Assembly: GCF_011386835.1 (NCBI RefSeq)
Contig: NC_088804.1
Coordinates: 37,745,549 to 37,809,548, forward strand
DNA from: Chrysemys picta bellii
Lineage: Eukaryota; Chordata; Testudines; Emydidae
Direction of reading: 5' to 3'
DNA: 64,000 bases
Shown piece after piece: positions 11,300 through 21,791 of this stretch (within the stretch, counting starts at the first letter, position 1; each line of letters opens with the position of its first letter). Position numbers and translations under genes: made by a program. A model generated the notes under the pieces. The model searched no databases. It was not told the DNA's origin and saw only the letters and a list, made by a program, of their open reading frames with translations.

Positions 11300-14070
11300 T
11301 TATACTTGCAGCCTTTTTTCATCTCCTCTTCTTCAGGTCCCATCCATCAGCTTAGCAGTGATGAACGGGACAAATGAAGTCTTTCCACCATTTTGTCTTG
11401 TACCAGCTTCATGTCTTCATTCAACTTTTTGTTCCATGTCATTCTTCAGTGCCTTTCCAATGCATCCGCTCTTTCTAGTTCCTTCTAGTTCTAATGTGTA
11501 TCACCATGTATGGTATCCTTTCCAGGATACCATTCTTGAAACATGTCCAAACCATTGCAGTCATCTTTCTCAAATCTTTTGAAACAGAGTCATTTCTTGC
11601 CCTAGCTGTTTTCTTTTCTTTTCTTATCTTATCACTTCCTTTTTTGTAGACTTGAAACTCTCAGTAGATCCCTTAGCCAGTTCATTTCTGCAGTCAATAT
11701 AGTTCATTTGTCAGCTTTCCTCATAGTCCAACACCCCTACCATGTAGCCATATCCGCATGACAATTGTCTCATATATTCTAATTTTTGTTTTTATTGAAA
11801 TGTCTTTAGTCTTCCAGATCTTGCAGTTTCCCAAATGCAGTAGTCGCTAATCTGATTCTTCTATTCTTCTAGACTAGACCTCCAAGTGACATAGTTTTTT
11901 CCAGTTGTTCTAGTTCTTTGTATCCAACTTTGATTATCTCTTCCTCTCGTCTTCCAATTGCCATAATTTTTGTCTTCTCTATGCTGATCTTCTGTCCAAA
12001 TGTGTCTGCTTTCCCAGTCTTTGTCAGTTATTCTCTGTCAATCTTCCTTGGTCAGTCAATATTGTCTGCAAATCTAAGATTATTCACTGTCCTCCTTCAC
12101 AACATTGACTCTTCTCATTGTGTCTCTCAGTGCTTACAGCCGTTACTGCTTCAACTACTAAGTTGAACAAATCTGGCAATAGTGTGTGACCTTGTCCCAC
12201 TCCTACAATCATCCTGAACCATTCTGTCAGCATCTTCTCTACTCTGCACTCATCAATTGCTGTAGACATTTTCTATCAGCTTCATCAATTTCTCAAGACT
12301 TGCCATAACCGACAAATGCTGTCAAAAGCCTGTTTCAACTCTATAATGCTGTTGTAACAGATTCAGTTGGGGTCTGTGTACTTCTCTGATCCCTGCCTTA
12401 CCACAAATAGCTGATCTATTGTGCTTCATCCTGGTCTAAATCTGGCCTGTTCTGCAAGCACCACTTCCATCTCTCTTTATTCTCCTCTGCAACTTTTTGG
12501 TGAATATCTATCCTGGCACATTCAGTAAGCTGATTTCTCTGCAGTGCTGACACTCACTCTTATCTTCTCTTTTATAGATCGGTACTACTATCACTTTCTC
12601 CCCATTTGCTTGTTTGAGGGCTTGTTTGTGAATCTTCTTGAATAGCTTGTGCATTGCCTTTACTGGATGTGCCTCACCTGCCTGCTGCAGCTCTGTGGTT
12701 ATGCTGTCATTTCTCGGCACCTTTTTCTTTTTCAAACTTTCTATTGAGATCTTTACTTCTAAAAATTCCTGCATCTGCTCTCCCACATCTGTATTGGGAA
12801 GTTTCTCCAAGATTGTTTCATCTACTGCGTTCTGCTCTTCAAAATATTTTTTCTATTGTTTATTCCTTGCTTGTTCATCTTTATTTGCTTGTGCTTATCT
12901 TTCACCGCTGATATCTTCAATTTATATGTCCCATTTGGTTCTCTTCATGTCGTCATCTTCTTTTTTTCTACTGCTCACTTATCCAGTTGTTTCTGTCTCT
13001 CTTCACTTTCCATTTTATATCTCTGGCCAACCTACTGAACCCAGCCCTTAAACTTGTATCTTCTTTTTTTTATTCTCTTTCGGCTTCTTATGATTGTCAC
13101 TGAACTGCAGCACATAATCCATTACCTGCCATGTTTGTTTGTTTTTTTTGTTTTGGCCTTGTAGCCCAACAATTATTCAGCCACTCTCATAATCCCATTT
13201 TTCACACTGTTCCATTTCTCTTCATTGTTAATTTTTTCTTTCACCAGAGATGTGATTTTTTCCACGCTCCCCCCCCCCCCCCCCGGTTTCTTTGTATTCT
13301 TTCCTGATTTCTGCCTCTTCCAATGTCCTAGATCTTAGTTCTCAGCACTCTTTTGTTTGCTCTCAACCTCACTGATGCCAGCACTAATTTATGATCTGAT
13401 CCTATATTCACCACAAATGATTTGCATGACAACACACTTGATTTCCATCTGATTCACAAGAGTGAAGTTGATAAAGTTCTTCATTTGCCCACCAGGTGAT
13501 ATCCAAGTCCACTTCCTCTGCAACTTTCTTTGTGGAAATAGCATGTTTGAAATCAACATAGGCAGAAATTTAGTAGCCTTTCTCTTCTTTTGTTTTCTTC
13601 ATCAAGTCTGAATCAGCTGATTGCTTTAGCCCAGGAATTCCAGTCCAATCCAACTTTTCCATTAAAATCTCCCATCACCAAAAACGTATCTTGCCTTGAA
13701 CATTCTTGTATTGTTCTGTAGATCTTTATAAATTTCATCAGTTTAAGTGCTGCTAAGGTTGGCATATATACTTGTACTACCATGACCACACCAAGTTTAC
13801 TTTTCAATCTCGTCTTCAACATACAAGGAGATATCCGGTTAAATGCCATAAGAACCCAGCTTGTATTTGGCTTTAGCACCAATGCAACTCATCTTGGTGT
13901 CCACCATCTTCTCTTCCCTACATCAATATGCTGTGCTGACCTTTGTTTTCCCATCTTCTTTCACATAACCTGATAATTTCTGCGTGATATCTTTTCAACT
14001 TGCATATCATTACTCCAAGTGCTCCTTCCTGGTACAGTGTTCTTATGGTCTATGTTCCGATAAATGTCTT
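11300..14070 (-). pseudogene. Decayed non-LTR retrotransposon (AP endonuclease + RT), main part
   Basis: Read on the minus strand, the parts come in the order of a LINE ORF2. First is an endonuclease start, TIRTLYQEGALGVM (about 14040-13990), then endonuclease core with LVMGDFNGKVG (13613-13882). The RT N-terminal part has VVPIYKREDKSE and ISLLNVPG (12508-12810). The RT middle has VGQGHTLLPDLFNLVVEAV (12084-12269), and LRFADNID near 12056-12079 replaces FADD. A C-terminal QWFGHVSRM sits at about 11531-11557. Many frameshifts and stops separate these pieces, so it is dead. An APE domain upstream of RT excludes the R2/R4 type; an RTE-related clade is my first guess. The 5' end continues at 15257. 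Confidence 0.8.
13269..13284 (+). repeat. Poly-C run
   Basis: Sixteen consecutive C within the decayed LINE (poly-G on the LINE strand). It is a likely site of replication slippage and of sequencing or assembly error. Confidence 0.85.
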
Positions 14071-15251
14071 TATGACAGGTTGGATCACAGAAACCCCCTT
14101 GGGAGCTGTCACCTGATATGCAAGACTACCCCTGCTCCTGTTTTCCCTGCCAGCTCAGGACTCCAGCACCCTGTCTTGCTGAGCCAGACACTCCCGTCTG
14201 CTCCAACACAGACCCAGGGTTTGAATCACTTGTCCCAGAGCTGCAAGTTTACCTGAAAACAGCTCAGAGAAGTGTGCTTGTCTTTAGCACTCAGATGCCC
14301 AACTCCCAATGGGGTCTAAACCCAAATAAATCCGTTTTACCCTGTATAAAGCGTATGCAGGGCAAACTCCTAAATTGTTTGCGCTCTATAACACTGATAG
14401 AGAGATATGCACAGTTGTTTGCTCCCCCAGGTATTAATACATACTGAGTTAATTAATAAGGAAAAAAGTGGTTTTATTAAATACAGAAAATAGGATTTAA
14501 GTGGTTCCAAGTAGTAACAGACAGAACAAAGTAAGTCACCAAGCAAAATAAAATAAAATGCGCAAATCTATGTCTAATAAAACTGAATACAGATAATCTT
14601 ACCCTCAGAGATGCTTCAGTAAGCTTTTTCTCAGACTGGGCACAATTCTTTTCCCTGGTACAGCTCTTGTTGCAGCTCAGGTGATAGCTAGGGGACTCTT
14701 CATGATGGCTCCTCCTCCCCCTCTGTTCTCTTCCACCCCTTTATATATCTTTTGCATAAGGTGGGCACCCTTTGTCCCTCTGGGTTTCCACCCTTCCCCC
14801 TCCTCCCCACTGGAAAAGCACCAGGTTAAAGATGGATTCCAGTTCAGGTGACATGATCACATGTCACTGCAAGACTTCATTGCCCACTTGCCAGCACACA
14901 CATATACAGGAAGACTAACAGCCATCTGCAGACAATGGTCCTTGTTGATGGTTTGGAATCTTGATGACTCCCATTATCAATGGCCCACACTTTACATAAT
15001 TACAATAGGCCCTCAGAGTTATATTTCATATTTCTAGTTTTAGATACAAGAGTGGTACATTTATACAAATGGGATGATCACACTCAGTAGATTATAAGCT
15101 TTGTAATGATACCTTACAAGAGACCTTTTGCATGAAGCATATTCCGGTTACATTATATTCACTTATCATATTTTTATAAAACTATTCCAGTTACATTATA
15201 TTCACTTCTTATCATGTTTTTATAAAACCATATAGGCTGCACAACGTCACA
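14071..15251 (-). mobile_element. 1.18-kb LTR-like element inserted in the LINE, 5-bp TSD
   Basis: The element starts TATGACAGGTTGGATCACAG and ends CAACGTCACA, giving short inverted ends (TATGAC/GTCACA, reading TG..CA-like on the minus strand). The 5-bp direct repeat GTCTT flanks it at 14066-14070 and 15252-15256. TG..CA-type ends with a 5-bp duplication fit a solo LTR of an endogenous retroelement; no internal protein is present. I recognise the sequence as a common turtle repeat. Near its right end is an imperfect tandem duplication of about 45 bp (15139-15230). It is younger than the LINE it interrupts. Confidence 0.7.
15139..15230 (+). repeat. Tandem duplication of about 45 bp inside the LTR-like element
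   Basis: Two adjacent copies start ATTCCGGTTACATTATATTC and ATTCCAGTTACATTATATTC and both end in TTTTTATAAAAC. They differ by a few substitutions and a short insertion. On the minus strand each contributes a TTTTATAAAA motif that could serve as a TATA box, so the duplication may double a promoter element. Confidence 0.8.
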
Positions 15252-15256
15252 GTCTT

Positions 15257-15540
15257 AATCTTCAAGCTGATCATGTTGCCTGTTATGCATGTTGCTGTGT
15301 TTGTGTTTGTGTTCTGATTGCATACTTTTCACCCCTGCGTTGGTTTTTGAGCAGTGAACACGGCTCTTGTTTGTCCGGTTGATGATGACCAAGCCAGCAT
15401 GCTTTTGTTTCTCTTTCCATTCATGTGGTTTCTATGGTCCAATATTTGCCAAGTGTCCACCCATGACTCCTTGGCTTTGTGATTGACCAATATACCGCAA
15501 TGCATCTGCAATACACTCATAAGCTATCCACTAACTTGCT
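15257..15540 (-). pseudogene. 5' part of the interrupted LINE
   Basis: On the minus strand the residues LKIKT (about 15270-15257) run in frame, once the insert and one TSD are removed, into FIGT*TIRTLYQEG at the start of the endonuclease domain. Upstream, a frame at 15329-15520 reads MHCGILVNHKAKESWVDTW and is a possible continuation of the LINE leader or N-terminal region. The extent beyond about 15540 cannot be judged. Confidence 0.6.
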
Positions 15541-15834
15541 CCAGCACCTTTCAGTCAATGATATATGTTGGAAGTTATTTTGCTGGCATTGTTGCAGGAG
15601 ACATTATGCACTTGAAGGACCAGATGAGCCATTCCACTAACGGTGGTTGTTGATAGCTACCCTCACTAGTTGTATCATGCCAGCCGAGGCAGGGTCCTGG
15701 GATGTGGTGCTGCGGTGCACATATAGCTACTTGGACCTACTAATGAGAGTTGAGTGAGTCACCAGGACCAAGCATATAACCCCTTGTAGGTGCAGTTGTC
15801 TACACTGACTTTTGAATTCACCCCATGCACCTCA

Positions 15835-15985
15835 GCAGTTTTCATCTGCAGATCTCAAATTACCTTACAAAGATGGGTCAGCATTATTTATTCTGCTATG
15901 ACAGGGTAATTGAGGTTCAGACTGATGAAATGACTTGTCCAAGGTCATATGATGCTAATTCAGAACCCTGTCCCCAATTTTTACT
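15835..15985 (-). mobile_element. MIR-type SINE fossil
   Basis: The segment reads GATCTCAAATTACCTTACAA, then AATTGAGGTTCAGACTGATG, then GACTTGTCCAAGGTCATATG. This order (LINE-like tail, then the conserved core GACTTGCCCAAGGTCACAC) is a MIR-type core-SINE read from its 3' end. Heavily diverged. Confidence 0.6.
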
Positions 15986-16084
15986 TGCTGCCCCTTTAAC
16001 CACAGTTGGCTTAGAGAGTGTAGAAAAATGGACAGAAAATTAAAAAAAAAAAGAAACTAATTTTTTTAAATGATTACAGTTAAT

Positions 16085-16680
16085 ACATCTGGTCAAACAT
16101 AGTGCAAAATTGATAATCAGTGGATTGGAGAAACCTAGAAACAGTAACGCTGAAGAAGACTTGGTGGCGATAGAAGGTAGCAAATTAGCCATTAGTTTGT
16201 CTTCAAATATTTGGACTGCAAAATACCAAGATAAAGAGGAATCCATGTTGGTGGCACCAGGGACCATAATTAGAAAGAATGGAATGAAATTCAGAAAAGG
16301 AAAAATATAGTCTTGAATATCAGAAAAAATGTCCTGATGTATTGATGCCAATATGTATTGGGTTATGGAATAGTCTTGTCAGATAAGTGGTAAAAGCTCT
16401 ATTGTTTAGGAAATGTAAAATTAGATTGTTCTATGGGGAATTAATCCTCAATTGGCAAGGAAATAGATTAGATGATCTAATAGACTTTCCATTTCTAGCT
16501 TCCATGATTCTCAAGTATCAGAGGGGTAGCCGTGTTAGTCTGGATCTGTAAAAAGCAAGAGAGAGTCCTGTGGCACCTTTAAGACTAACAATGTATTGGA
16601 GCATAACTTCGTCAGATGCATATAATGGAAATTTCCAGAGGCAGGAATCATTTACATGATTCTGTAATTCTATGATAATT
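16085..16680 (+). pseudogene. Old CR1 copy, internally deleted, interrupted by a foldback element
   Basis: Translation near 16110-16240 gives EKPRNSNAEEDLVAIEGSKL, resembling the CR1 ORF2 block that ends KDLGVLVDDKL. At 16440-16511 the DNA resembles the CR1 3' end (TTAGATGATCTAATAGACTT, then TTCCATGATTCT). The CR1 tail repeat resumes after the insertion, at 16664-16675 (GTAATTCTATGA). Sequence between the two coding blocks is shortened. The foldback element at 16512-16651 used the CR1 tail as its target. Confidence 0.65.
16512..16651. mobile_element. Penelope-like short element (GTAGCCGTGTTAGTCTG family), 12-bp TSD
   Basis: Contains GTAGCCGTGTTAGTCTGG, a GTCCTGTGGCACC block, AGACTAACA and TTCGTCAGATGCA. 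This family also occurs at 26763-26912 and 54355-54467. Flanks TTCCATGATTCT (16500-16511) and TTACATGATTCT (16652-16663) form a 12-bp duplication with one mismatch. The clear inverted arm of the other copies is absent here. I assign it to Penelope-like elements by remembered resemblance; that class is an inference. Confidence 0.7.
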
Positions 16681-16684
16681 TGCT

Positions 16685-18045
16685 GTTGCTTTGCATATGA
16701 AAAGAGCTTCCATGCATGGCCTTTCTTCTTAAAGGTCTGGCAATTATAAATTACTATTTAATATTTCAATATCAGATTGTTTTTTGCGCTCTGTGTGTCT
16801 TGTCACCTTTTTTAGGGAGGGAGGTACATATGCTATGAGAACAAAGATTTTAAACACAGTTGGAAATTAGTCAGAGCCCGGCCCTAAAGGAATCAATTAC
16901 TGAGCTTTGGAGTTTCATCTATTTTTAGTGGCCAAAGATTGTTCCAAGGTTAAAGGATCGTGTAATTCTGAGGGAAGGTGGAGAGAATATTTGTCCTCCC
17001 TGAAGCGAATCCAGTAGGATTTCAGAATAAAAGTTGAACAAGGCGAATGGAGGGGAGAGATTTCTGTGACACAGCTGTTCTTGAAAACAGAAAGAAAATT
17101 GGGTGGCAAGCCAGAGTTCCTTAGACTCTATCCCACTGAAGCATTTCTCAGAGTGGTGGAATGGAACAAATGTACAGTCATATTTAAGGAATTGGACCAC
17201 CTACATCTTAACAAATCACAGATCCGCAAATTGACATTAATGAAGCCATTTATAAAAATTTTAAATTCAGCTGGAAAAATAGAATAAACGCTAAAACACT
17301 GAGTTACTTGTTCAAAACAGCTTCTTAAAGGCACATTTGATATGTTTGCTGGAGAAAAGAACAGAAAGGAAAAAAGTTGCCTAACAAAATATATCTAAAC
17401 CAGTAACTTTCTTCAATGTGTTTCTGGCCGACAATGGTACAATTTGGTTTCTATGACGTTGTTCATTAGGGACAAAAAGGTTTTGCATGCAAAAAGAAAA
17501 TTCTAAATTTTGTCATTTGGTGGCAAAGTGAAAATTCGGGCTCAGGGAAGACATTTGTGTATCCATTTGCTTGAGATGAAAATTTCTGTAAGGGTTACTA
17601 AAGACAGAAAATCTATTACACAATAGTGATGGTTAAACTGAGGAAATGTTGATGGATCAATTTCGAGAAGCATTCAGACGGTATCGGAACCTCATGGCCC
17701 TTTCCCTATTTTTACATAATACAAATAATTTTATTTTTTACCTGAGCAATTTGTGTGGGGAGACAAGCCTGGTAACTCACAATGGAGAGGGAGAAAAGGA
17801 ATTTTGCCTAAAATTACCTAGTTTTACTAAATATTATACAACTTTTCCAAATTTTTCAAACTGTATTCAACAAAGTGGGCAGGTGGAGATAACTATGTAA
17901 AAAGAGACCAAAAAAACCAAAGTTCATGAAAGTGTGAACTAGCATTTGCATGTCTAAGTTTTAGCTTTTTGCACTGGGTAATACGCAATGCACACAGATT
18001 CTCTTTGCACCTGCCAATGTCTGCACAATTACATATATTCATTTT
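16685..18045. other. No gene or repeat recognised
   Basis: AT-rich sequence without recognisable transposon ends or genes. Frames on both strands at 16915-17334 are mutual shadows with no motif. Confidence 0.45.
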
Positions 18046-18049
18046 GGAT

Positions 18050-18292
18050 GTGCAGGTTCGGCCGATCGCGGCTCCCACTGGCCGTGGTTCGCCGCTCCAG
18101 GCCAATGTGAGCTGCGGGAAGCGGTGGCCCGTCCTGCGCTGCTTCCTGCAAGCCCCCATTGGCCTGGAGTGGCAAACCGCGGCCAGTGGGAGCTGCGATC
18201 GGCTGAACCTGCGGATCCAGCGGGTAAACAAATCGGCCCGGCCCGCCAGGAGCTTTCCTACACAAGCAGTGGCCCCAGTTTGAGAACCACTG
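18050..18292 (+). mobile_element. GC-rich hAT-like element with internal hairpin, 5'-truncated
   Basis: Two arms of about 55 bp form an inverted repeat: 18051-18106 (starts CAGGTTCGGCCGATCGC) and 18161-18216 (ends GATCGGCTGAACCTG), with about six mismatches. The right terminus CCAGTTTGAGAACCACTG (to 18292) is a hAT-style end. No matching left end or TSD was found, so the 5' part is missing. A shorter copy of the same right end lies at 42726-42826. High CpG content produces spurious frames on both strands. Confidence 0.7.
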
Positions 18293-18402
18293 CTTTAAGG
18301 GCTACTTTTAATGGATACACATTGGTACTCTAGAGTAGTCATAAATACGCCCTTTAATCTCTTTGCTGTTCTCTAATTTAGCTCCTTTAGTATCAACTAG
18401 AC

Positions 18403-18643
18403 CAGGGTTTCTCAAACTTCATTGCACCGTGACCCCCTTCTGACAACCAAAATTACTTCATAACCCCAGGAAGGGGGACCGAAGCCCAAGCCGCACCACC
18501 TCGGGCAGGGGGGCACCAAAGCTTGAGGGCTTCTGCCCTGGGCAGTGGGGGCTCAGACTTTGGTGTCAGCCCTAAACCCCAGCAAGTCTAATGCCAGCCC
18601 TGGTGACCCCACTGAGTCCCGACCCACAGTTTGAGACCCGCTG
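18403..18643 (+). mobile_element. 241-bp hAT-type MITE with 8-bp TSD
   Basis: The left end CAGGGTTTCTCAAACTTC pairs with the right end CAGTTTGAGACCCGCTG. Flanks AACTAGAC (18395-18402) and AACTCGAC (18644-18651) form an 8-bp duplication with one mismatch. Internal blocks such as CCGTGACCCCCTTC and GTCCCGACCC fit the turtle CAGGGGTTCTCAAAC hAT family. Non-autonomous. Confidence 0.85.
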
Positions 18644-19119
18644 AACTCGACTATTCTTTCCAAAATCTATCACTGTATCCATTAGGGAAAAATTCAGGGA
18701 AATATTCTTACAGTGGGGAAAGTGTATTTATTCAACCAGATGTAACTTCAAAATGGCTAAATCGATTTAGAAACAATTTTCCACCAATAAAATATCACCT
18801 TTGGATTGAGATAAAGAATGGAAACTTTCAGATGAAAAGGAATTTGTTCAGAAAGTTTCGAGTAACTGAAAATGTTGGTGAGTGTGGAGAGATATTAGAA
18901 TGGAAATAGTGCCAGCTCAAACTTCACTGCTGAAGAGTGCTCTTTCTCATATATAATAAACTACATTGGATGTAGATTGAGGGAGCAATTTAAACACCGC
19001 AAAGGACATTACTTAATTTACACACCCACAAGCTGGTGGTAGTGCTTAAAAACATTCAAACTTTGCCCTGTATAACTAATATATATATAAAATGTACATA
19101 ATAAAAGACAAAAACACGG

Positions 19120-19625
19120 TATCACTTGTGGGTGAACATTTTTCATGAAGTGATCACTCTATATCTGACCTCTCAGTCCTCATCCTCAAAGGAAACTTGC
19201 ACAACACCTTCAAAAGACAAGCCTGGACGTTTACATTCATAAATTTGCTAGATACTAAAGAAATATGGACTGACTAAAGACACTGGATTTATGGCCAATT
19301 ACAACGATCTATAATAACCCACTAACCCCTCCCCACCCCAGTTTTTCCCTCCTGCTCCTCCCCACCACCACCATCATGGGAGAGGTGTTAACTGGCCACT
19401 TAACATGTATTACAAGGGACCATTCAAGGTGAACTATTTATGCTAAAAAATCTGTTCCACTTGTATTTAGCAGTGACACCTAAGTACCTTGCCCAGACCC
19501 AAAGAAGAGCTCTGTGTAAGCTCTGAAGCTTGTCTCGTTCACCAACAGAAGTTGGTCCAATAAAAGATATTACCTCACCCACCCTGTGTCTCTAATATTC
19601 TGGGACCAACCCAGCTACAACACTG
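19120..19625 (+). pseudogene. Penelope-like element 3' end with endonuclease C-terminal remnant
   Basis: Translation from about 19120 reads SLVGEHFS, a stop, then SDHSISDLSVLILKGNLHNT and AWTFTFINLLDTKE. A pattern of VG.HF, HS..DL, I.KG.., ..LDT resembles the C-terminal region after the GIY-YIG endonuclease of Penelope-like elements. Downstream, a non-coding tail contains GAAGAGCTCTGTGTAAGC, CACCAACAGAAGTTGGTCC and an AATAAA-like signal (about 19558), ending near ACCCAGCTACAACACTGC. It is 5'-truncated with stops. The class assignment rests on recalled motifs and needs a profile search. Confidence 0.6.
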
Positions 19626-19629
19626 CATG

Positions 19630-21310
19630 CATTAATAAACATACCTATACATGAATAGTACTTCTGTATTTTTCTTATTCTACGAGGCTTATAGAATAGT
19701 GGATCTGTTAAGATTAAATGCATGAATATATGGGAATCTATTTTATATATACAATTTTCCTGCATTGTCAGAAAAGCAAAGATTTACTTTTACAATGCTA
19801 TGGTCTGCTGTAGCAGAGGGGGAAAGGGAGAATTTATCCTCTGCCTTTATTTTCTTTTGAAACTTTTGGCTTGTAAATTTAGAGGCTCCCAAAAGGCAGA
19901 AACTCTCTCCCAGTGTTGTGATACATTTTGGTATTTAAGCTGAAGGTAAGGCTCTTTTGTGTAGTAGATTTTATTATTCTAAGGAGAGTATTTAACCCTC
20001 TTCCCATGACTGGGACTCAACAAGGACTTTATACAATCGAACAGCCAAGTTTCAAAGAACACCACTTATTCTTTGTTCATTACACCTCTGGCTGTATAGC
20101 AGCCTTCACTTCACTTTGCTGATTTCACGTTAGTCTTTTTTTGACAGGCTGAAGGAAATGCCTTCCAGCATTTCGTCTCACCTCATAAAAGCCCGCTGTG
20201 TGAATTGATGGCACACGTGGGAGGCTCTAAGGAATCTATGGATTCCAATTCTGTTCTCCCCACCTACAGTCATAGCAATGATTCCTCAGCAAATTCTTTC
20301 CTTTGCCCTTTATTCATCAATGCCATTCTATCCTTGGATCCTTCTCATCCTATGGATCCCATATGCTGCTGTCATGGGCTAGCATTGCTCAGTCTGTGTA
20401 AAACCTCTGTGCTGCCTATGTCCCTGAGTCACTTCTTGCTATAAATGCTTTAACTGTTTTTTCCCTATTTCTGGAGAAACTAAGAGGCTTTCGTTCCACA
20501 AAGCAGATGAATGGCAAAAAGAGAGAGCAGCTGATGCACCCCAGTCTATCTCGCTACTGTATGTCTACCTAACTTCTGCTTGGTATTCCAAAACATGCAG
20601 GTTTCATGTTCAGAATCCGTACCAAAGAGTATGACAGAGAAAGGGATTTGGAGAGAGGTTATGCTAACTTCAGCTTCCATCGCTGTGTAGATATAATTAC
20701 CACCAAAGGTCTGAGCACCTGTGAAAGAAACGCCACAGTTGGTGTAGAGTAGCAGAATGCAAAGACCAAAGAACAGACAAGGGTTCAGAATGATGACCGT
20801 GTCAGTCAGAAGCTCACGGTGCTGGAGGAATAGCAACACCTGTCTCCTGGGGGAAAAATTAAGCGCAATTCTGGATTCCTTTGTTGCAGTGCCTCCTTAT
20901 TAGAGTGAAGGACAAAGAGCTTTGGCCTTGAATGGCCAGTGTCCCTTTCCACTTGTCCACAGCAGGGGTTGGGGTTTGCTAATTGAGAAGATATATTCTA
21001 AGGACAGGTGGGGAAGGAAATCATTCATTAAGATTTTAAAAACAAACATGCTTATAAAACAGCATATATGGTATAGTACGATATTTGGCACTGGATAATA
21101 TTTGGGACTGTGCGTGTATAGGTATGTTTTTATATGCTGGATATTTAAAAGGTTGTGTAACTGCATGCCCAATTTATGCACTATATGTGCACAGTTACTG
21201 TGCAAGTCCCTGATTTGTGCACACATCCAGTGGCTAACTGGATACATTTGCCCACAGTTAACCACTGTGTACAGCCACTTGTCATAACTGTGCATGTAAT
21301 GGAGGTGTGG
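19630..21310. other. No gene or repeat recognised
   Basis: About 1.7 kb with no transposon ends or tandem repeats that I could identify. Frames at 20205-20444 and 20546-20839 lack motifs and are taken as chance. Confidence 0.45.
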
Positions 21311-21318
21311 AATTGCAC

Positions 21319-21783
21319 CTGGGTGAAAGTAATATTAAACCCTTACTGCTACGGGGGCTTGGCTCCAAGCCCCCAGAAGGGGTGGGGCCTCGGGCACAAG
21401 GGGCGGGGCTGTGGGTCAGCCTCCCCAGCCAGCCCATCCGTGCTGCCTGGCCTGTGGTGCCTGGGGCTCCGACAGTGATTGAAAAGGGCTTGGAGCTCCG
21501 GCCACTGCCGCGGTAGTGGCGGTGGCAGCCAGGAGCCCCGAGCCCTTTTAAATTGCCAGCCCCGGGGCAGTTGCCCCTTTTGCTCCCCGCCCCCGCCGGC
21601 GGCCCTGCAAGGAGGGTCCCTACCGACAGGGCTGCTGACAGGGGGGTGGGGCCAAAAGGGGCAGCGACGTTAAAGCGCCATGGCAGAGCTTTAAGGAGGA
21701 TCGTTTGCTGCAGCAACGCTTTAACGTTGGCTGCGTACGGGCCGCTACCAGCTTCTTACCGTACCGGCCCACTTTCACCCCTG
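21319..21783 (+). mobile_element. 465-bp GC- and CpG-rich hAT-type element, perfect 8-bp TSD
   Basis: The ends are CTGGGTGAAAGTAAT on the left and CCACTTTCACCCCTG on the right, an inverted repeat with a small change at the left tip. AATTGCAC occurs directly before (21311-21318) and directly after (21784-21791), an exact 8-bp duplication. The right part contains the GTACGGGCCGCTACCAGC / CTTACCGTACCGGCC block also seen at 31469-31560. The interior is very GC-rich and mimics a CpG island. Frames up to 144 residues across it are artefacts of composition. Confidence 0.88.
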
Positions 21784-21791
21784 AATTGCAC

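Noticed and set aside
18029..18283. Overlapping frames of 78-112 residues on both strands
   Set aside because: They cover the hAT-like hairpin; the similar peptides on the two strands arise because the arms are inverted copies.
21282..21716. 144-residue minus-strand frame and CpG-island-like promoter
   Set aside because: The GC-rich block is a transposon defined by inverted ends and an exact 8-bp TSD, so both the frame and the island are properties of the element.
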